Below are positions 45,001 through 48,926 of a stretch of DNA of 48,926 nt, one piece after another. The number at the start of each line of letters is the position of its first letter. Position 1 is the first letter of the stretch. The notes beneath the pieces were generated by a model. It was not told the DNA's origin, ran no database searches, and worked only from the letters and a program-made list of their open reading frames with translations. The stretch is from contig CAMEWM010000002.1 of the NCBI GenBank assembly GCA_945946655.1, forward strand, positions 1 to 48,926. Direction: 5' to 3'. This DNA comes from an uncultured Clostridium sp. (lineage in GTDB: Bacteria > Bacillota > Clostridia > TANB77 > CAG-508). Made by a program: the position numbers and the translations under genes.

Positions 45001-48000
45001 TCCTTCAACTGTCACATTTACATTTGTATATACTATAGCTGTAGTACCATTTCCACCTGCATATAGAGAATCTTTTAACGTAGCATCTTTTACATGTACA
45101 TATGTACTTCCTGTAACTGTTCCTTCGTTTCCTCCACCATATACATTTCCAACTATAGTGCCACCTAATATTTCCACCTTTGTATTAGTTTCGATACCTG
45201 CTTGGTTACCACCACCATATACCGAGCCAGAAATATTAGCATTGTTATTTATTGTAACATTTGGAGTATTTGTTACTGCTTTATTTCCTCCTCCGTATAC
45301 ATCTGTTACGATTCCGTCACTTATTATTACATTACTTGTTGTATTTGTTCCACCTAAATTGTTGCCACCATATATTTCTTTTACTTCTCCGCCATTTACA
45401 TTTACATTACTTGTAATGTTTTGGCCTCCTTCATTGTTGCCACCATATACAGCATATGCATAACCAGATTTTATAGTTATATTACTTGTTGTGGTTTGTC
45501 CACCTTTGTTGTTTCCTCCAAAGATTGTAAATCCTGTATTAGTGTCTTGGTAGCTGTTTCCGTCATTTCCTTGTCCTTCAAAATTATATGTTAGTCCAAA
45601 TTCACTAGCTGGAACCGATGACATTAAATGTACATCTTTTACTTCATAGGTTCCATTTGCAGGAAGTGAATGTATTGTACCTGTAGTCCATCTACTATCC
45701 TGTGTTATGGTATATTTTCCATTATCTTCTGTTATTAAGCTATCCGAGCTCCAGTTATCTAACAATTTAGAACCTGATGCTTGAATAAATGAACTCCACT
45801 GGTCTATCGTTGTATCTGTATTGTTTGTATATTTAATATTTACTGTTATGTATGTTTCATATCCTGGATTTTGTTGCTTTCTCCAGTCTTCAGCTTCAAC
45901 AGCGGTATAATCTACTTTCATTTTTATTCCGCCGCTTGGTGCGTTTGTGTCGCTTTCTAATGAAACATTACTTTCATTTACTGTACCACTTTGGTTTGAA
46001 CCACCAAATGCATTTTCTATGTTTCCACCTTTAACTGTTACATACGTTGTTGTAACATCTGCTCGGTTTGCTCCTCCAAACACATTTGTCATTTTTCCAT
46101 TATTTATTGTTACATTTGATGTTGTTGTGTTTGCTTGGTTTCCTCCGCCAAACACATTATTGGTTGTTCCACCACTAACTATAACGTTTGATGTAACTGT
46201 GGTTCCACCAGCATTGTTACCACCGTAAACATTACCCATTGTGCCACCAACCATACTTACATTACTTGTTGTAACAGTTCCGCTTGTGTTTGAGCCTCCA
46301 AATACGCTAGTTGCTGTTCCCCCATTTATTGTAACATTTGTAGTAGTAGCGTCTGCAGATTTTCCACCACCAAATATGTATGGAATTTCATTTCCGCTAT
46401 TATTTAATGTAACTGTAGTATTTTGCGTTGCAACTTGGTTTCCACCACCATATACTGCATCTGTTACGCTTGAGCCATTTATTGCAACATTTGTTTCTGG
46501 GCATGTTCCACCTTCATTGTTCCCTCCAAATATATCTCCTGTAGTTCCACCATTTGCATTAATTGTTGTAGTGTTTACTGTTCCAGATTGGTTTGAGCCA
46601 CCATATACTGCTGTTGTCGTTCCACCTGTAATTTCTATATATGTTGACTGGCTACCTGCTTGGTTTCCACCACCATATACCTTTGTAGTCTCTCCATCTT
46701 TTATATAAACGTTAGAATTTGTTACATCTGCAGATTTTCCTCCGCCATAAACATCACTTGAGTTTCCGCCATTTATTGTTACATTTGACGTACCCTCTAG
46801 TATTCCTACATTTCCACCTCCATAAATGTCAGCTGTATGTGTTCCACTATTTATGTTTATGTTTGTCGTTCCAACAGTCTTTGCAATGTTTCCTCCTCCA
46901 AATACGTTAGTTGATAAATCTGCACCAACATTTACATTTACTGTTCCTGTAAACTTTGCCATATTTTCATACTGAGAAAGTCCCATTCCTGCGCCATATA
47001 TATTACCTGTTATTGTTGGAGTTCCAGTTATATTTATTGTTGATGAACCTTCCATTTGCGCTAAATTTGGTTTGTTTGACGCTAAGTTATGTCCTCTTCC
47101 TCCTCCATAAATACTTCCGTTTATGGTTGGTGAACCAGATATGTTAATATTGCTACTTCCATATAAAGTTCCTCCATCTGTTTGAGTTGAATTTGCTGTT
47201 AAGTAGTTTGTATATCCATAGCCTCCACCATATATATCAGCATCAATGGTTCCACCAGATATGTTTATATTTACAACTGTATCTATTCCTTGTCCATAAC
47301 TTTTATACGCATCTGTTGAATTCTCGCTATATCCAGAAACACCACCTGCTCCTGCACCATATATTGTTTGGCTTACAGTTCCGCCAGATATATTGACATT
47401 AACGGTTCCATAGAAATATGAATCACATTTTATTGGGTTATTATCATATCCTCCTATTGCTCTCATATTTCTTCCTAAACAACCACCATACATTTCTGTA
47501 ACATTTCCACCAGTCATATTTATTGTTGCAGTTCCTATAAAAGTATTTATTGGATATTGCCAGTTGTTTGGTCTATAACTCGAGTCACCTATACTTGCAC
47601 CTAATAATCTACCAATATTCCCATTTTTTATATTTAGCTTAACATCTCCGTAAATATTACCACATGTACTTCCTCCACCTAATAAGTTTACATCATATGC
47701 ATAATTTGATGATGTTGTGCTATTTTGAATATCTATTGTTATTTCAGACTTATATAAATCGTCTGTTAATGATGTTCCCATAAAGTTGTGAGAATTATAT
47801 TTAGTAATACTACTTACATCACTGTTACCTGAACTTCCTCCTAACAGAATTCTTCCATATGTACCACTTTTTATCATTATCTTAGCATCTGTTCTAGGAA
47901 GTCTTGTTTCATCATATTGAAGCCATCCTGCAAATATGTGGAACGCTGGCGCATTACCAGATATTAATCCTTGGTTTGGATTTGATGTTGCATAGTTCGT

Positions 48001-48926
48001 CATTACAACACCTTCGCCCATAGTTAGACTGTAACCTTGTAAATAGAAATATGTCTGGTCATTTCTGCCATTAAGCGTTAAATACATAAATGTTGTGTTT
48101 CCATTTAAATATTTATATGTATCGTACGCATTAAAATATAAAGCTCCATTATAGTCTGCACCTTGATATTTACCTGTAAGCGTTACATTTTTTCTATAAG
48201 TTGTAGAAGTTGCAGAATTCATAAAACTTGTACTTGAATAAGTACCCATTATTACAATTACATTTTCATTTCTAGTAGTTTCACTACTAAATTTTCCGTA
48301 AGCAGTTGATAAAGTTCTTACTGGGGTATTTGGTGTAAATCCATCGTTATTATCATTTCCGTTGTTGTAACTGCAATAAATTACGGTTCTCGTACCATAA
48401 GTGTATATTCCCTCTGCACTCATATACGAATATTTTGTATTTGTTGCAACAACTTTGTACTGCATTCCATTTTCTAAATCAGTTATTTGGTTTGTAGTTG
48501 CGCCTTCAATTTCTTCTTCCGCATCTGCTATATCAAGCTTATACCATGTATATGTATAGTCATTTAAATTAAAGTTCTGATCTACTGTACCAGTTCCTTC
48601 TAACCCAGCTGTTAATACATTAGTCTGATTGTTCATTTCAAAAGATACATGAATTTCTAGTTTTGGAACATCAAAGCTAATTACTGCATACGAACGTCCA
48701 TTGCTTATTAAAACATCTACAGAATGTCCTTCAGTCCAGCTCGACTCTATTGTTGCAATATTTTCTGTAAGGCTTTGATCTAAGTTATCATCAATGTACC
48801 AATTATATGTGTAGTTCCCTGTCTGAGCTAAATCATTTACAGTTATTATATATCTAGGACTATCTTTCTCTACACTTCCACTTAGTTCTGGAGTAAAGTA
48901 ATATGCATCTGAAGAACTATCATAAT
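42016..48926 (-). CDS. Giant secreted beta-helix repeat protein, N-terminus beyond the window
   Basis: The frame is open from the right edge to 42016: at least 2302 residues, with the true start outside. The visible N-terminal part holds Ig-like modules (NYTYNWYIDDNL and YTYTWYKLDIADAEEE, about residues 1-150). A beta-helix entry motif, GNDNNDGFTPNTPVRTLSTA, follows. Nearly thirty coils of about 20-25 residues end in (V/I)(Y/F)GG(G/N/S), the pattern of a parallel beta-helix, and are interrupted by a non-repeat domain (plus strand 45530-45955). The C-terminal third is non-repetitive with Ig-like strands and a closing YKIVVKLYDNDEYIGEAYEYLIIK. There is no LPXTG motif or terminal membrane helix, so attachment must use another route. 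It is probably an adhesin or fibre-scaffold protein. Confidence 0.88.
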   Translation of the reverse strand, partial: YDSSSDAYYFTPELSGSVEKDSPRYIITVNDLAQTGNYTYNWYIDDNLDQSLTENIATIESSWTEGHSVDVLISNGRSYAVISFDVPKLEIHVSFEMNNQTNVLTAGLEGTGTVDQNFNLNDYTYTWYKLDIADAEEEIEGATTNQITDLENGMQYKVVATNTKYSYMSAEGIYTYGTRTVIYCSYNNGNDNNDGFTPNTPVRTLSTAYGKFSSETTRNENVIVIMGTYSSTSFMNSATSTTYRKNVTLTGKYQGADYNGALYFNAYDTYKYLNGNTTFMYLTLNGRNDQTYFYLQGYSLTMGEGVVMTNYATSNPNQGLISGNAPAFHIFAGWLQYDETRLPRTDAKIMIKSGTYGRILLGGSSGNSDVSSITKYNSHNFMGTSLTDDLYKSEITIDIQNSTTSSNYAYDVNLLGGGSTCGNIYGDVKLNIKNGNIGRLLGASIGDSSYRPNNWQYPINTFIGTATINMTGGNVTEMYGGCLGRNMRAIGGYDNNPIKCDSYFYGTVNVNISGGTVSQTIYGAGAGGVSGYSENSTDAYKSYGQGIDTVVNINISGGTIDADIYGGGYGYTNYLTANSTQTDGGTLYGSSNINISGSPTINGSIYGGGRGHNLASNKPNLAQMEGSSTINITGTPTITGNIYGAGMGLSQYENMAKFTGTVNVNVGADLSTNVFGGGNIAKTVGTTNININSGTHTADIYGGGNVGILEGTSNVTINGGNSSDVYGGGKSADVTNSNVYIKDGETTKVYGGGNQAGSQSTYIEITGGTTTAVYGGSNQSGTVNTTTINANGGTTGDIFGGNNEGGTCPETNVAINGSSVTDAVYGGGNQVATQNTTVTLNNSGNEIPYIFGGGKSADATTTNVTINGGTATSVFGGSNTSGTVTTSNVSMVGGTMGNVYGGNNAGGTTVTSNVIVSGGTTNNVFGGGNQANTTTSNVTINNGKMTNVFGGANRADVTTTYVTVKGGNIENAFGGSNQSGTVNESNVSLESDTNAPSGGIKMKVDYTAVEAEDWRKQQNPGYETYITVNIKYTNNTDTTIDQWSSFIQASGSKLLDNWSSDSLITEDNGKYTITQDSRWTTGTIHSLPANGTYEVKDVHLMSSVPASEFGLTYNFEGQGNDGNSYQDTNTGFTIFGGNNKGGQTTTSNITIKSGYAYAVYGGNNEGGQNITSNVNVNGGEVKEIYGGNNLGGTNTTSNVIISDGIVTDVYGGGNKAVTNTPNVTINNNANISGSVYGGGNQAGIETNTKVEILGGTIVGNVYGGGNEGTVTGSTYVHVKDATLKDSLYAGGNGTTAIVYTNVNVTVEGTSTNITGSVFGGGNQAATGTQENNNSLSTVNIVGGSIGKNVYGGANTSVVYGNTLTNIGLDAVGDASLTMGDIVIGGTVFGGGEANASGSEIYDFSFISVTVGIDININGNGHDKCQIKGSIFGSGNASSTSGYSYINVKNYGSVYSPQKNVSIQRADVVTLDNSAIALSGTKDRTNEYSDVDFTLSRIDELKIKNNSILYLDCGANLLKKFTSCVDQNGQEVKAQVTIDENGNTTRNVDNRIYMLEGKNLNIATNEQVTAYGEVNGMTFFGLYTNSTSPSTSTGLYNVEYNNGDQITNAGTFSTNSYVRGLHKTDHDITIDGFYSNYDDEENQGYIKTKYIDTTPKDDVYYIWLVGLDMDVTTFEVSLTASKYATLGTYELGLTGFSDPNIKFVLTGFSAGLIDGVSLVQPSEIESVALDPDDANSIFGLTMKTGNNGWMSNSSTSFLTANGGTYTGATTYNGDNSSFTPALNLCLYHSENISIAQKLGSVKIRLQAQIPKDDLNVRIAYIDIIITMSTALYQNDFYEAAITPGEEFGLFTTTETNITDSSVFSTYYSLYIPDFSESDYYEKYNSDKHVLVSRKSTGEGYVFPQKTKITMIDMITNKYYYYVVTANDETTNKYVYNLSDFVVMGSDSSYYNEVEACKQYYNQDQDLIYENFIFHIDFSENQIEYDLDQNSLLMELRDEEDQTLLGVLGIQRDSMVYSVYTNKDAKINVTASTNKDVVYLGNKFTLTVETDFKQDVVSSKTVYDTQFFDDKMGIKISIYDNNGNRLNSDSLLGVSFELDGIKYYPRIDGTVRICTAEKVSNVLSKIIVDTANNTVLATGDYTIKVETFGSPDGIYYGIESSDTAEVKITIIESTYGLKVYTDDESKMVEKDTGYTSHGNNDVVVNIEYSSGLDNPNLAISLYRRDYSNIYSQAYELVDLADYVTIAPTNTKNEKEYIVSNSPTANMTYSIDLGTNLKTGTYKIVVKLYDNDEYIGEAYEYLIIK
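44740..47480 (-). repeat. In-frame repeats encoding the beta-helix coils
   Basis: A series of units of about 60-75 bases each encodes an (S/T)NVTINGG...VYGGGN(Q/E) coil. On the plus strand each unit shows CCACCATATAC or CCTCCAAA(C/T)A close to its start. The units differ in sequence, so they are old, diverged repeats rather than a recent tandem array. Recombination between them could change coil number. Confidence 0.8.
45530..45955 (-). other. Non-repeat domain inserted within the beta-helix
   Basis: About 140 residues between two coils read as a separate globular domain: KVDYTAVEAEDWRKQQNPGYETYITVNIKYTNN, TTIDQWSSFIQASG, and KDVHLMSSVPASEFGLTYNF. The Tyr/Trp-rich strands and the NxTDTTIDQW text resemble cellulose-binding CBM2-like Ig-fold domains. 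The identification is tentative. Confidence 0.55.

Noticed and set aside
44927-46708. Long plus-strand open frames rich in Pro-Pro opposite the giant gene
   Set aside because: They are the mirror of the repeated Gly-Gly codons on the minus strand and have no ribosome binding site. The minus frame is open for more than 6.9 kb.
44740-47480. Regular repeats that could suggest a CRISPR array
   Set aside because: The units lie in one long open frame, vary in sequence, have no unique spacers and encode Gly-Gly turns of a beta-helix. No cas genes are present.

Overview
The window comes from the chromosome of an AT-rich, endospore-forming Firmicute, most likely an uncultured member of the Clostridia. 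The evidence is the spoVAC-spoVAD-spoVAE operon, yunB, a SipL-type DUF3794/LysM protein, Veg, a groESL operon with a CIRCE operator, Gram-positive ribosome binding sites, and the low-GC-type infC-rpmI-rplT and rplM-rpsI operons with long leaders. The species cannot be fixed from the sequence alone.

Left part (1-26500) is ordinary core chromosome: a truncated prepilin-like gene, an FAD-dependent oxidoreductase, addA-rqcP, a tRNA-Val/Asp/Phe operon, alr, groES-groEL, pyrG behind a leader hairpin, the spoVA operon with a dodecin-like gene, tcdA, infC-rpmI-rplT, a GGDEF protein, rplM-rpsI, a divergent family-2 glycosyltransferase/polysaccharide deacetylase pair that resembles exopolysaccharide (PNAG-type) synthesis, an HNH nuclease, yunB, sipL and veg. 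Two small genes (10493-10705 and 23484-23741) are richer in G+C than everything around them; each has its own promoter and terminator. Two genes carry apparent one-base frameshifts: addA inside its Walker A motif, and the polysaccharide deacetylase at a run of A.

Right part (26675-48926) is an accessory region given over to a cell-surface system. It encodes five SipW-like (ER-type) signal peptidases, one of which has lost its catalytic residues; about seven small secreted or membrane-anchored proteins, most with the Tyr-Ala-x-Phe type N-terminus typical of SipW-dependent TasA/camelysin-like fibre subunits; an ECF sigma factor with a DUF4179-type anti-sigma partner; and a giant secreted beta-helix protein (more than 2300 residues, running off the right edge) with nearly thirty Gly-Gly turns and an inserted Ig-fold domain. 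A ten-gene operon (37778 down to 29580) alternates signal peptidases with their presumed substrates and holds in its middle three unusual genes: an unrecognised 332-residue protein, a membrane-anchored McrB-like AAA+ ATPase, and a protein that looks like the DUF2357/McrC partner family without a visible nuclease motif.

The working model (inference) is a regulated surface-fibre or matrix assembly system. The ECF pair senses the envelope, dedicated signal peptidases mature individual subunits, the McrB-like AAA+ pair acts at the inner face of the membrane, and the giant beta-helix protein forms an adhesive or scaffold component. Coupling of a McrBC-like AAA+ module to SipW/TasA-type secretion is the most novel feature of the window.
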